This document shows, one piece after another, positions 26,854-35,530 of a stretch of DNA of 64,000 nucleotides. Numbering within the stretch: position 1 is the first letter of the stretch; every line of letters starts with the position of its first letter. The translations under genes were made by a program, and so were the position numbers. This DNA comes from Streptomyces rhizosphaerihabitans. GTDB lineage: Bacteria; Actinomycetota; Actinomycetes; Streptomycetales; Streptomycetaceae. The stretch spans positions 62,001 to 126,000 of the forward strand of contig NZ_JAODTZ010000002.1 in the NCBI RefSeq assembly GCF_025399795.1, read 5' to 3'. Below the pieces are notes generated by a model. The model saw only the letters and a list, made by a program, of their open reading frames with translations, made no database searches and had not been told where the DNA came from.

Positions 26854-27015
26854 GTCTGGAGCGTGCACCTCGGAATCCAACGTTCCCCGTCTCGGGGGGT
26901 GAACGCGGGGTGACTACCGGGTCCCGGTACGCAACCGGAGGGGGGAGCGCCGCTACACGGGAGTGCGCAGCTGTGTGCGGAGGCGTCCGCGGGGCAGAGG
27001 TGGTGTGTGTGGCAC

Positions 27016-27050
27016 CCGGTCCGCGCGTCGCTCGGGAGCGCGCGGACCGG
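27016..27050 (-). terminator. Hairpin after the gene at 27088
   Basis: CCGGTCCGCGCG (27016-27027) pairs perfectly with 27039-27050 around an 11-base loop, about 38 bases past the stop of the leftward gene. The rest of the 26854-27087 gap is G-rich, with no further feature seen. Confidence 0.65.
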
Positions 27051-27087
27051 GGCCGTGCGGGGGCCTCGGGCTCGGGGAGCCCGGGGC

Positions 27088-27504
27088 TCAGTGGGTGGCC
27101 AGCTCGCGGGTTTCGACCGCGTGCGCGTCCATGCGCTCGGCGGAGAGGATCGCCGCGGCCGTGTCGGCGCGGGAGGCCGCCACGACCAGGGCGCGGCCCG
27201 CCAGGGCGTGGGCACGCCGGTGGAGTGTCGCGAGAGGGGACACGTGGGACGCGTCGGCGCCCGGGGCGCGGACCGGGGCGGAGCCGCCCCGCAGCCGGGT
27301 CACCTGTTCGGTGAGCCGCTCGGCTCCGGTGTCCAGGTCGGCGGACGGCGCGAGCGCGCGGATCTCGTCCGTGACGGCGAGCAGGGCCGCGAGGTGACCG
27401 GCGAGCTGGATGTCCAGCTCCTCCTCGCGCGACCGGTGGGGAAAGTCGGGGGAGGGGGCGCCGGCCATCGTGTGGACCGACTTCGTGCGGATCGGTTCGT
27501 ACAT
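27088..27504 (-). CDS. Small conserved-type helical protein, function unknown
   Basis: A 138-residue soluble protein beginning MYEPIRTKSVHTMAGAP. It has two long helices (ELDIQLAGHLAALLAVTDEIRALA, and the Ala-rich C-terminal helix), no cysteines and no membrane segment. I do not recognise the family. The start is supported by AGGAGG (27512-27517 on the opposite strand) 7 bases before the ATG. That site is buried in a 13-bp hairpin, so its expression may be controlled at translation or by a DNA-binding protein. Confidence 0.7.
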   Translation of the reverse strand: MYEPIRTKSVHTMAGAPSPDFPHRSREEELDIQLAGHLAALLAVTDEIRALAPSADLDTGAERLTEQVTRLRGGSAPVRAPGADASHVSPLATLHRRAHALAGRALVVAASRADTAAAILSAERMDAHAVETRELATH

Positions 27505-27505
27505 G

Positions 27506-27538
27506 GGATGGCCTCCTGTGCCTGACAGGAAGCCATCC
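27506..27538 (-). promoter_or_regulatory. Hairpin enclosing the ribosome-binding site of the 27088 gene
   Basis: GGATGGC (27506-27512) and TCCTGT (27514-27519) pair with ACAGGA (27525-27530) and GCCATCC (27532-27538), with one mismatch and a 5-base loop. On the transcript the stem contains the whole AGGAGG and ends one base from the ATG. A -10-like TAGGAT overlaps its outer edge on the minus strand, so the same dyad could instead be a DNA operator at the promoter. Confidence 0.65.
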
Positions 27539-27627
27539 TAGCTTGGATTTCGTCTAAAGTTGAGCCGGTTCGCGTAATGGGACATGGCGCGTACACAGGG
27601 TGAGTGCGCCGGGCGTCCCCGCGGGTG

Positions 27628-28839
27628 TCACGGCTGGCCGTAGCCGTCCAGGAACGTGCCGATCCGGGTCACCGCGTCCGTCAGGTCCGCGACCGTCGGC
27701 AGGGTGACCACCCGGAAGTGGTCCGCCTCGGGCCAGTTGAAGCCCGTCCCCTGGACGACCATGATCTTCTCGCGGCGCAGCAGGTCGAGCACCATCTGCC
27801 GGTCGTCCTTGATCTTGAAGACCTTCGGGTCGAGGCGCGGGAAGAGGTACAGCGCCCCCTTCGGCTTCACGCAGGTCACACCCGGGATCTGCGTCAGCAG
27901 CTCGTGCGCGACGTCCCGCTGCTCCTTCAGGCGCCCGCCCGGCAGGACCAGGTCGTTGATCGTCTGGCGTCCGCTGAGCGCCGCCACCACTCCGTGCTGT
28001 CCCGGCATGTTCGCGCACAGTCGCATGTTCGCGAGGATCGTCAGTCCCTCGATGTAGGAGGAGGCGTGCGCGCGCGGTCCCGAGACCGACATCCATCCGA
28101 CGCGGTAGCCCGCCACCCGGTACGCCTTCGACATGCCGTTGAAGGTGAGGGTGAGCAGATCCGGGGCGATCTTGGCGGTGGCGGTGTGCGTGGCGCCGTC
28201 GTAGAGGATCTTGTCGTAGATCTCGTCGGAGCAGACCAGCAGGTTGTGCCGCCGGGCGATGTCCGTGAGCCCTTGCAGCATCGCGTCGTCGTAGACCGCG
28301 CCGGTCGGGTTGTTCGGGTTGATGATGACGATCGCCTTGGTGCGGTCCGTGATCTTCCGCTCCACGTCGGCGAGGTCCGGCATCCAGTCGGACTGCTCGT
28401 CGCAGCGGTAGTGCACGGCGGTGCCGCCGGACAGGGAGACGGCCGCGGTCCACAGGGGGTAGTCCGGGGCCGGTACGAGCACCTCGTCGCCGTCGTCCAG
28501 CAGCCCCTGCATCGCCATCACGATGAGCTCGGAGACGCCGTTGCCGATGAAGACGTGGTCGACGTCCGTCTCGATGCCGAGGGTCTGGTTGTGCATGACG
28601 ACCGCGCGGCGGGCGGCGAGCAGGCCCTTGGCGTCGCCGTAGCCGTGCGCCGAGGAGACGTTGCGGAGGATGTCCTCGAGGATCTCGGGCGGACACTCGA
28701 ACCCGAAGGCGGCCGGGTTGCCCGTGTTGAGCTTGAGGATGCGGTGACCGGCCGCTTCGAGCCGCATCGCCTCCTCAAGAACCGGGCCCCGGATCTCGTA
28801 GCAGACGTTGGCGAGCTTCGTGGACTGGATCACCTGCAT
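27628..28839 (-). CDS. Alanine-type aminotransferase (AlaA-like, PLP)
   Basis: A 403-residue class I/II aminotransferase of the AlaA/YfbQ type. It has KLNTGNPAAFGFECP, a SSAHGYGDAKGLLAARRAV stretch, PNNPTGAVY near residue 180 and the Schiff-base lysine in NGMSKAYRVAGYRVGW. It should interconvert pyruvate and alanine with glutamate/2-oxoglutarate in the cytosol. The start ATG at 28839 begins MQVIQSTKLANVCYEIRGPV, the usual family N terminus. It diverges from the membrane protein at 28966. Confidence 0.93.
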   Translation of the reverse strand: MQVIQSTKLANVCYEIRGPVLEEAMRLEAAGHRILKLNTGNPAAFGFECPPEILEDILRNVSSAHGYGDAKGLLAARRAVVMHNQTLGIETDVDHVFIGNGVSELIVMAMQGLLDDGDEVLVPAPDYPLWTAAVSLSGGTAVHYRCDEQSDWMPDLADVERKITDRTKAIVIINPNNPTGAVYDDAMLQGLTDIARRHNLLVCSDEIYDKILYDGATHTATAKIAPDLLTLTFNGMSKAYRVAGYRVGWMSVSGPRAHASSYIEGLTILANMRLCANMPGQHGVVAALSGRQTINDLVLPGGRLKEQRDVAHELLTQIPGVTCVKPKGALYLFPRLDPKVFKIKDDRQMVLDLLRREKIMVVQGTGFNWPEADHFRVVTLPTVADLTDAVTRIGTFLDGYGQP

Positions 28840-28965
28840 GTCCGTGAGCTTACGGCCGCGTAACGCGCGTCGGGGCGTGTTTTCCACCACGTGAGACGTG
28901 GCGGTTCGAGCTTCTTCGTCCACCGGCTGGGCCGAAAGCGCTGGTGGTCCCTACAATGCGCGATC

Positions 28966-29592
28966 ATGTCCTGGCAGTCCGGAGATCCCGAAGCCCGGCC
29001 GAAGGTGTACGTCCCACAGAGCGACGGTGAGACGCCTTTGGCCTACGAGACGTACGCCGATCCGGCCGAGGCCCACGGCTGGCAGAAGGCGTACACGGAC
29101 GGCGGCGACACGACCGTCCTGGACGTCGTGCCCGGCGGCTCGGCCGGGCGGCAGGAGCGGCGGCTGCACCGCAGGCGTGCCCGGCTGAACCGGCGGCTGG
29201 TCGTGGCCGGGGGCGCGGCGGGCGTCGTCGTCCTCGGTATCGCCGTCGCGGGGATGTTCGACTCCGGGGCGGCCGGGGAGCCGGGCGGCACGCCGGTGCG
29301 GACGGCCGGGCCCGTGCACCTCGCCACCGGACCCGCCCAGCCGGACACCACGTCGGCGCCGGCCGACGTCTCGGCCGCACCCTCGGGCAGCGCGGGCGCC
29401 GCCTCCCCGGGCGCGACCACGACCGCGGGCGCCTCCACGGCGCCGAGTGCTTCCACGGCCCCCGCGCCCTCCGCCTCGACAGCGCCCACGACCTCCGCGG
29501 CCCCCACCCCGACCACTCCGGCCGCCTCCGCGACGGCCGGCACCGGTGGGCACGGCCATGGGCACGGGCACGGCGGCGGCTGGTCCAACTAG
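28966..29592 (+). CDS. Single-pass membrane protein with Thr/Ala/Pro-rich outer stalk
   Basis: A 208-residue protein. It has a cytosolic region (1-77) with a basic stop (RRLHRRRARLNRR), one membrane helix (78-97), then a long low-complexity outer part of Ala/Ser/Thr/Pro that ends in a His-Gly repeat (GHGHGHGHGGG), which could bind metal. The family is not recognised. It lies 46 bases before the KAP NTPase gene in the same direction. KAP NTPases are usually tied to the membrane, so this protein may be its anchor. Confidence 0.75.
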   Translation: MSWQSGDPEARPKVYVPQSDGETPLAYETYADPAEAHGWQKAYTDGGDTTVLDVVPGGSAGRQERRLHRRRARLNRRLVVAGGAAGVVVLGIAVAGMFDSGAAGEPGGTPVRTAGPVHLATGPAQPDTTSAPADVSAAPSGSAGAASPGATTTAGASTAPSASTAPAPSASTAPTTSAAPTPTTPAASATAGTGGHGHGHGHGGGWSN

Positions 29593-29638
29593 CGGTCGTT
29601 CCCAGTAGGTTGGCCCTGCCGCAAGGGGGAGACAGGGC

Positions 29639-31402
29639 ATGGAATTCTCGCTGCTGAACGACGAGCCGGTGGCCGGGCCGGGCGACGATCTGCTGGGCAC
29701 CGGGCGGGCCGCCCGCGAACTCGCCAAACTGCTCCACGACTCGCGCGCCGCCACCCCGCTCACCCTCGCGGTGGACGCCGGGTGGGGTATGGGCAAGAGC
29801 AGCCTGATGCGGCTCGTGGACGCCGAGTTGCAGGCCCGCGAGGGCGTCCACACCGTCTGGTACAACGCCTGGACCTCGACGGGGGCCGACGCCCTCGAAG
29901 GCCTGATCAAGTCCGTCCTGATGCGGTTCGACCGGCGGGCGCTGCGGCGGGCGCTGCACCGGGTGTCGGAGCAGCGGGCGCTCATCGGTGCGGTCCGGGC
30001 GGCGCTGACGCTGGTCGCCGGGCCGCTCGGGATCGCCGCCGTCGTCGACCGGCTCTGGCGGGACCTCTCCGTCGACGCCCGGTCCCGTAACGCCATGCGG
30101 GACACACTGTGCCAACTCACCACGGATTGGGCCGAGTCCACACCGTACGACACCCGGCGGCTGCTCGTCGTCTTCGTCGACGACCTCGACCGCTGCTCCG
30201 AGGAGACCGTGCTCGCGGTGTGCGAGGCGGTGAAGGTGTACCTGGACGTGCCGGGGCTCGCCTTCGTCATCGGGTGCGACCGCTCCGCGCTGGGACCGAG
30301 CGGGCTGCTGCGGGATCTGTCGCCGGCCGGGTCGGCGTTCATGGAGAAGATCTTCCAGACGAGTTACCGGGTGCCGGTCCCGGCGGCCGCCGAGGTCCGT
30401 GCGTACGTCGACCGGTGCGCGGAGCGCTCCGGCATCCAGGATCTGCTCGGCGACCACCTCGCCGAGCTGATCGCCCTGCGCTCGGCCCGCAACCCGCGCC
30501 GGATCAAGCGGCTCATCAACGGCTTCGGCCTGGAGTGCGCGCTCAACCCCGTCTGGGAGTCGTTCAGCTCGGAGGCGGTGATCCGGGTCCTGCTGCTCCA
30601 GCAGCTGTACCCCGAGTTCTACCGGGTGCTGCTCGCCCGCGACGGCGCCGACGTGCACGCGGCCCGGGAGTTCCTCCGCTACCGCACGGCCCGGCGGGTG
30701 CTGAGCCAGCCGTTCGCGCAGCCCGCGGAGGGGACCTGGCCGGTCGCGGTGAGCTGTCTGCTCGCGTACGACCTGGTCGCGCCGGAGCCGGACCGGCCCG
30801 AGGACTGGGGCACGCTGCTCGCCCGGCTGGAGGAGCATCTGCCCACCGGATTCCCGGAGCTGGCGCTCGACCCGAACTTCGTCCGGCTCATCGAGGAGCT
30901 GATGGCGCTGACCGAGGTGGAGGACATGGTGGGGCAGCTGCAGCGGGGCGCGCCCCGGCTCGCGGCGGATCCCGTGGACGGGGCCCCGGAACCCGGTTCG
31001 GCCGTGCAGCCGGGCAGCGTCCGGCCGCCGCACGCCGGGATGCAGATCCTCTGGATCGACGACCATCCCGAGCGCAACACCCAGTTCGTCGAACTGCTGG
31101 AGGCGCAGGGTGCCCGCGTCTGGGTGGCCACGGACCGGGACCGTGCCGAGCACGTCCTCGACGCCACCCTGATCGACCTGCTCGTCTCCGACGTACAGCG
31201 CGGACTGGACCGGGAGGCGGGGCTCACCGATCTGGGCCGCTGGCGCGAGAGCGGGCGGTATCGCGGACCCGCCGTCTTCTTCACCAGCCGCACCACCCCG
31301 AACCGCGAAGCCCGCGCCGCGGCCCTCGACGCGAAGGTCGCCACGAGCGGCGCCCTGCTCTTCCGATACGCCGAGGAGGCCTACGAGGTTTCCGCCTCTT
31401 AG
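29639..31402 (+). CDS. KAP-family P-loop NTPase fused to a receiver-like domain
   Basis: A 587-residue protein. Residues 15-310 form a KAP NTPase with Walker A GWGMGKSS (48-55), the YNAWTSTG motif, a hydrophobic insert at about 118-137 and Walker B VVFVDDLDRC (177-186). Residues 310-460 are helical. Residues 468-587 look like a response-regulator receiver domain: ILWIDDHPERN with Asp474-Asp475, a possible phospho-Asp518 in LLVSDVQRG, and FFTSR at 547-551. The conserved receiver Lys is not clear. KAP NTPases occur in phage defence and membrane signalling. The receiver fusion suggests phosphorylation control. Confidence 0.88.
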   Translation: MEFSLLNDEPVAGPGDDLLGTGRAARELAKLLHDSRAATPLTLAVDAGWGMGKSSLMRLVDAELQAREGVHTVWYNAWTSTGADALEGLIKSVLMRFDRRALRRALHRVSEQRALIGAVRAALTLVAGPLGIAAVVDRLWRDLSVDARSRNAMRDTLCQLTTDWAESTPYDTRRLLVVFVDDLDRCSEETVLAVCEAVKVYLDVPGLAFVIGCDRSALGPSGLLRDLSPAGSAFMEKIFQTSYRVPVPAAAEVRAYVDRCAERSGIQDLLGDHLAELIALRSARNPRRIKRLINGFGLECALNPVWESFSSEAVIRVLLLQQLYPEFYRVLLARDGADVHAAREFLRYRTARRVLSQPFAQPAEGTWPVAVSCLLAYDLVAPEPDRPEDWGTLLARLEEHLPTGFPELALDPNFVRLIEELMALTEVEDMVGQLQRGAPRLAADPVDGAPEPGSAVQPGSVRPPHAGMQILWIDDHPERNTQFVELLEAQGARVWVATDRDRAEHVLDATLIDLLVSDVQRGLDREAGLTDLGRWRESGRYRGPAVFFTSRTTPNREARAAALDAKVATSGALLFRYAEEAYEVSAS

Positions 31403-31417
31403 GCCGAAAACGTCTCC

Positions 31418-31446
31418 TTGTCCGCCTTTCCCTCCCCCCTCACAAT
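31418..31446 (+). promoter_or_regulatory. Candidate promoter of the secreted protease
   Basis: TTGTCC (31418-31423) and CACAAT (31441-31446) are spaced by exactly 17 bases, a fair match to the housekeeping sigma consensus in a low-GC patch. The predicted start of transcription would leave a leader of roughly 85 bases holding two palindromes. Confidence 0.5.
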
Positions 31447-31462
31447 GCACATGACAAACAGA

Positions 31463-31511
31463 TGACCGGAAGACCTCCGGTCAACAGAAGGTGACCGGAT
31501 GACCTTCGGTC
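31463..31511 (+). promoter_or_regulatory. Two tandem palindromes in the protease leader
   Basis: The first dyad has arms TGACCGGA and TCCGGTCA around AGACC (31463-31483, perfect). The second has GACCGGA and TTCGGTC around TGACC (31493-31511, one mismatch). The copies are spaced 29 bases, about three helical turns. They could be operators for a dimeric regulator or two small RNA hairpins before the ATG at 31539. Confidence 0.55.
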
Positions 31512-31538
31512 GCCCACGTCGCAAGAGGGGACCCCCAC

Positions 31539-32441
31539 ATGAGAAAGCCTCTCGTCGCCGCTCTGTTCGCCCTGGTGATGGCCGGGGCGGGCGCGGCACC
31601 CGCGGTCGCGGTACCCGCTCCCCACTCGGCTCCCGCGCGCGTGTCGGCCTCCGCCGTCACGACGGGCACCGCGGCGGGCACCACCAAGGCGGCGGCGCCC
31701 ACGATCCAGGCCGTCGGCCTCGCAGGGACCGTCGCGCTCAGCAACTGCTCCGGCTCCGTCATCCGCTTCCCCAACTCGGCGGACACCGCCCCGGCGCTCG
31801 TGCTCTCCAACGGCCACTGCCTGGAGACCGGCTTCCCGGACCCGGGCGAGGTGATCGTCGGCCAGTCGTCCAGCCGGACCTTCGGTCTGCTGAACTCGGC
31901 GGGCACCAAGGTCGCGACCCTGCGCGCGAGCAAGGTCGCGTACTCGACGATGACCGACACGGACATCACGATCTACCAGCTCACCAGCACGTACGCGACC
32001 ATCAAGAGCTCGTACGGCATCACCGCGCTGACCGTGCAGGACACGCACCCGACCGCCGGCACCGCCATCACCGTGGCCTCCGGCTACTGGAAGCGTCTCT
32101 ACAACTGCAGCATCGACGGGTTCGTGTACCGCCTCAAGGAGGGCAGCTGGACCTGGAAGGACTCGGTCCGCTACACCTCCGCCTGCAACACGATCGGCGG
32201 CACCTCGGGCTCGCCAGTCATCGACCAGTCCACCGGCAAGGTCGTCGCCGTCAACAACACCGGCAACGAGGACGGTGAGACCTGCACGGTGAACAACCCG
32301 TGCGAGGTCGACGCGAGCGGCAACGTCACGGTCCGTGAAGGCATCAACTACGCCGAGGAGACCTACCAGATCCCGGCCTGCTTCACGACCGGCAACCAGC
32401 TGAACCTGAGCGCGAGCGGGTGCGTCCTGCCCAAGCCGTAG
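31539..32441 (+). CDS. Secreted trypsin-like serine protease
   Basis: A 300-residue exported protein with a signal peptide (MRKPLVAALFALVMAGAGAAPAVA). The S1-type catalytic triad is visible by motif: His93 in LSNGHC, Asp142 in DTDITIY and Ser225 in GGTSGSPV. Cysteines near the active-site His and at C70, C190 and C216 suggest disulfides. The chain ends soon after the protease fold, with no binding module. Its own promoter and leader palindromes precede it, and it converges with the deacylase gene. Confidence 0.92.
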   Translation: MRKPLVAALFALVMAGAGAAPAVAVPAPHSAPARVSASAVTTGTAAGTTKAAAPTIQAVGLAGTVALSNCSGSVIRFPNSADTAPALVLSNGHCLETGFPDPGEVIVGQSSSRTFGLLNSAGTKVATLRASKVAYSTMTDTDITIYQLTSTYATIKSSYGITALTVQDTHPTAGTAITVASGYWKRLYNCSIDGFVYRLKEGSWTWKDSVRYTSACNTIGGTSGSPVIDQSTGKVVAVNNTGNEDGETCTVNNPCEVDASGNVTVREGINYAEETYQIPACFTTGNQLNLSASGCVLPKP

Positions 32442-32461
32442 GGCCGCGGGAGGGCGGGCGG

Positions 32462-34090
32462 TCACGCCGTGCGGCGGACCGCCCGTCCCGCCAGGACGTC
32501 CGTCCGGCGCCCGTCCTCGACGACGAAACGGCCGTCGATCAGGACGTGCGGGATACCGGTCGGCAGGGTGCGCGGCGCCGCGAAGGTCGAGCCCGCCGCG
32601 ACCGTCGCCGGGTCGAAGAGGACCAGGTCGGCGCGGTACCCCTCGCGGACGAGACCGCGGTCGGGCAGCCGCAGCCGGGCGGCCGGGCGGCCGGTGAGAT
32701 GGGCGACGCACTCCTCCAGGGAGAGGACGCCCAACTCCCGTACGTACCGGCCGAGATAGTGCGGAAAGGTGCCGTAGGCGCGCGGGTGCGGTTTGTCGCC
32801 GCGCAGGATGCCGTCGGAGCCGCCGGTGTGCACGGGGTGCCGCATGATCGCCCGGACGTTCTCCTCGTGGCCGACGTGCTGCAGGATCGTCGGGCCGAGC
32901 CGGTCCTCCACCAGCAGCCGCCGGGCGGTGGTCCAGGGGGCCTCGCCACGCAGGTCGGCGGACTCCTGGACGGTGCGGCCGACGTACGAGCCGAGGTCCG
33001 GGTCGCTCACCCCCGAGATCTCGATCGTGTCCCAGTCGATGGGGACGCCGTGGCAGCCGTCGGCGCCCACGACCTCCATGTGGTGCCGGACGCGTTCGGC
33101 GGTCGCGTCGTCCCGCAGCCGGGCGAGAACCGCCTCGGGCCCGCCCTCGCCCGCCCAGCTCGGCAGCATCGCCACGAGGGTGGTGCACCCCGGGGTGTAC
33201 GGATAGGTGTCCAGGGTGATGTCCGCGCCCTCGGCCAGCGCCTTGTCCAGCAGCGCGAGGAGCTCCGGCGCCCTGCCCTCGTTCACGCCGAAGTTCATGG
33301 TGGCGTGGGCGAGATGGAGCGGGCAGCCCGCCTCCCGCGTGAGGGTCACCATCTCCTCGTACGCCTCCAGGGCGCCCGCCCCGTAGGAGCGGTGGTGCGG
33401 GCAGTAGTAGCCGCCGTGCTCCGCCACCACCCGGCACAGGGCGGTGAGTTCGGCGTCCTTCGCGTACATCCCCGGGGTGTACGTCAGCCCTGAGGACATG
33501 CCGACCGCCCCCTCCCGCAGTCCGTCCGCCACCAACTGCCGCATCCGGTCCAGCTCCTGGGGGGTCGCCTCGCGGTCCTCCCAGCCGACGGCGAGCATGC
33601 GGACGGTGCCCTGCGGGACGAGGTAGGCGGCGTTCACCGCGATGCCCTCGCCGTCGAAGCCGTGGTCGAGACGGTCCAGGTACTCGCCCACGGAGCGCCA
33701 GGTGAAGTCGATGTCGTCGCCGTGGCCGTTCCAGCCGGTGATCGTCCGGCGGACCTCGGCGAGCGTACGGTCGTCGACCGGGGCGTACGACAGGCCGTCC
33801 TGGCCGATGACTTCGAGGGTCACGCCCTGGGCGGCCTTCGCGCTGTGGTCCGGGTCCCGCAGCAGCGCGAGGTCGCTGTGCGCGTGCATGTCGATGAAGC
33901 CGGGGGCGAGGACGAGACCCTCGGCGTCCAGCTCCCGTGTGCCGCGCGGCCGTTGGCAGCCGGCCGCCGCGGCCTCCTTGACGATCGCGACGATCCGGCC
34001 GCCCTTGACGGCGACGTCGGCGCGGTAGGTGGGGGCGCCACTCCCGTCGGCGACGTCCACGTCCTGGAGGACGAGATCGGCGTGATCCAT
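32462..34090 (-). CDS. N-acyl-D-amino-acid deacylase family amidohydrolase
   Basis: A 542-residue zinc amidohydrolase. The metal motif GFIDMHAHSD is near residue 65, with further His in the CPHHRSYG and HLAHATMN stretches and a catalytic-type Asp in HTGGSDGIL. Members remove acyl groups from N-acyl-D-amino acids. Sitting beside a PLP deaminase, a KDG-type kinase and a GntP permease, it may act on N-acetyl-D-glucosaminate, a D-amino sugar acid. It follows the PLP gene by 16 bases in the same direction, so the two form one transcript. Confidence 0.9.
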   Translation of the reverse strand: MDHADLVLQDVDVADGSGAPTYRADVAVKGGRIVAIVKEAAAAGCQRPRGTRELDAEGLVLAPGFIDMHAHSDLALLRDPDHSAKAAQGVTLEVIGQDGLSYAPVDDRTLAEVRRTITGWNGHGDDIDFTWRSVGEYLDRLDHGFDGEGIAVNAAYLVPQGTVRMLAVGWEDREATPQELDRMRQLVADGLREGAVGMSSGLTYTPGMYAKDAELTALCRVVAEHGGYYCPHHRSYGAGALEAYEEMVTLTREAGCPLHLAHATMNFGVNEGRAPELLALLDKALAEGADITLDTYPYTPGCTTLVAMLPSWAGEGGPEAVLARLRDDATAERVRHHMEVVGADGCHGVPIDWDTIEISGVSDPDLGSYVGRTVQESADLRGEAPWTTARRLLVEDRLGPTILQHVGHEENVRAIMRHPVHTGGSDGILRGDKPHPRAYGTFPHYLGRYVRELGVLSLEECVAHLTGRPAARLRLPDRGLVREGYRADLVLFDPATVAAGSTFAAPRTLPTGIPHVLIDGRFVVEDGRRTDVLAGRAVRRTA

Positions 34091-34106
34091 GGGGTGTCTC
34101 CCGGCT

Positions 34107-35384
34107 CTAGAAGAACGTGCGGATGTAGTCGACGACCGTGCCGTCCGCCTCGACCAGCGGGATCAGCTGCCACTTGTCGAAGGACGTGCACGGATGGGAC
34201 AGCCCCATGCCGAGCCAGTCGCCGACCTCCAGGTCCGCCCCGGGAGCCGTACGCAGCCACGCGTGCTGGTCGGAGAGCCCGCTGACCTCGATGCCGGCCG
34301 CGGGGCGCTCCTCGCCGTCCCGGCGGACCACCTGGGCGAAGGGCAGATCGAGGTCGTGGGCCGCGTCCCGCTTGCCCGCGTTGGTGAAGGCCTGCTCGGG
34401 GGAGGGCCGGGAGACGACCTGCGACCAGAGGCGGAACGCCGGGTGCAGGGCGCCCTCCTGCGGGACGCGGACGAACGGGGTCAGCTTCCGGTAGTGGCCG
34501 TCGTCGTGCGAGACGTACGCGCCCGAACGCAGCAACTTCAGGACGGGGAGCGAGAGTTCGGGGATCTCTGCGAAGACGTCGGCGACCGCGTCGAACCAGG
34601 CGCTGCCTCCCGCGCTGACGACGATCGTGTCCAGGCCCTTGAACCGTCCGGCGTCGTCGAAGGCCGCGGCGAGCGCCGTCAGCCGCCGCAGCCAGGCGTG
34701 CACCCGCTCGGGGTTCGCGTCCGGGACCTCGCCCTCGTACCCCGCGACACCGGCCAGCCGCAGCGTCGCCGTCGCGGCCACCGCGTCCGCCACGGCCTCG
34801 CACTCCGCTTCCGTGCGCACGCCGGTACGGGCGTCCTCACCGGCGGCGAGTTCGACGACGACGTCCACCGGGCGGGTGCTCCCGCGCAGCGCCGCGTCCA
34901 TCAGCTCCACACCGCGCACGGAGTCGACGTAACAGACGAACCGGAACCCCGGGTCCTCGGCCAGTTCGGCGGCGATCCAGCGCAGCGCCGCCGGGTCGAC
35001 CAGTTCGTTCGCGAGGAAGATCCTGTCGACGCCGAACTCCCGGGCCACCCGCACCTGGTGGGGGACCGCGAGGGTGATGCCCCAGGCGCCGTGCTCGATC
35101 TGCCGCCAGAACAGCTGAGGCGCCATGGACGTCTTGCCGTGCGGGGCGAAGGCGAGGCCGTGCCGGGTGGCGTAGGTCTCCATGAGTTCGAGGTTGTGCG
35201 TCAGGCGCTCGGCGGAGAGGGCGAGGACGGGGGTGGTGAAGCCGTCCGTGAAGAGGTTGCGGCGCTGGGCGGCCAACTCGCCGACGCTCAGGCCGTCCGC
35301 GTCCGGAGGAAGGCCCTTGAAACGGTGGTCGACGCGCTCCGCCGCGAGAGCGGCCAGCGGTGCGGCGGCGGTGTCGGCGCTCAT
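34107..35384 (-). CDS. PLP fold-type III amino-acid deaminase/dehydratase (D-threonine aldolase-like)
   Basis: A 425-residue enzyme with an alanine-racemase-like barrel. The PLP lysine is in FAPHGKTSMAPQLF near residue 80, and the C-terminal domain carries a metal-site-like His and Cys (GLSDQHAWL and GLSHPCTSFDKW). This matches the D-threonine aldolase / D-serine dehydratase-like group. D-glucosaminate dehydratase has been reported to belong to the same group. It would eliminate ammonia and leave a keto acid. The start is ATG at 35384 with GGAGG close before it. It is divergent from the kinase-IclR-RidA-GntP genes. Confidence 0.85.
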   Translation of the reverse strand: MSADTAAAPLAALAAERVDHRFKGLPPDADGLSVGELAAQRRNLFTDGFTTPVLALSAERLTHNLELMETYATRHGLAFAPHGKTSMAPQLFWRQIEHGAWGITLAVPHQVRVAREFGVDRIFLANELVDPAALRWIAAELAEDPGFRFVCYVDSVRGVELMDAALRGSTRPVDVVVELAAGEDARTGVRTEAECEAVADAVAATATLRLAGVAGYEGEVPDANPERVHAWLRRLTALAAAFDDAGRFKGLDTIVVSAGGSAWFDAVADVFAEIPELSLPVLKLLRSGAYVSHDDGHYRKLTPFVRVPQEGALHPAFRLWSQVVSRPSPEQAFTNAGKRDAAHDLDLPFAQVVRRDGEERPAAGIEVSGLSDQHAWLRTAPGADLEVGDWLGMGLSHPCTSFDKWQLIPLVEADGTVVDYIRTFF

Positions 35385-35407
35385 GGAGCCTCCTTGATGG
35401 ACCGGTT

Positions 35408-35428
35408 GCGTTGCATCATGTGCAACGC
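35408..35428. promoter_or_regulatory. Perfect dyad in the divergent catabolic promoter (probable IclR site)
   Basis: GCGTTGCA (35408-35415) and TGCAACGC (35421-35428) flank TCATG, 24 bases before the start of the leftward operon and within 125 bases of the rightward one. An IclR-family gene lies in the cluster at 36826. TTGCA half-sites suit IclR-type operators, so this is its most likely target. A nearby ATTGCG (35431) could be a further half-site. Confidence 0.6.
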
Positions 35429-35530
35429 TCATTGCGTATGTCGCTTACTGCTGTCTAACATCCCAGCCAACGCAGGGTCAACGGTGCCGTTCGCCGCCGT
35501 CGGCCGCCAGAGCGAGGAGCCCCGACCACC

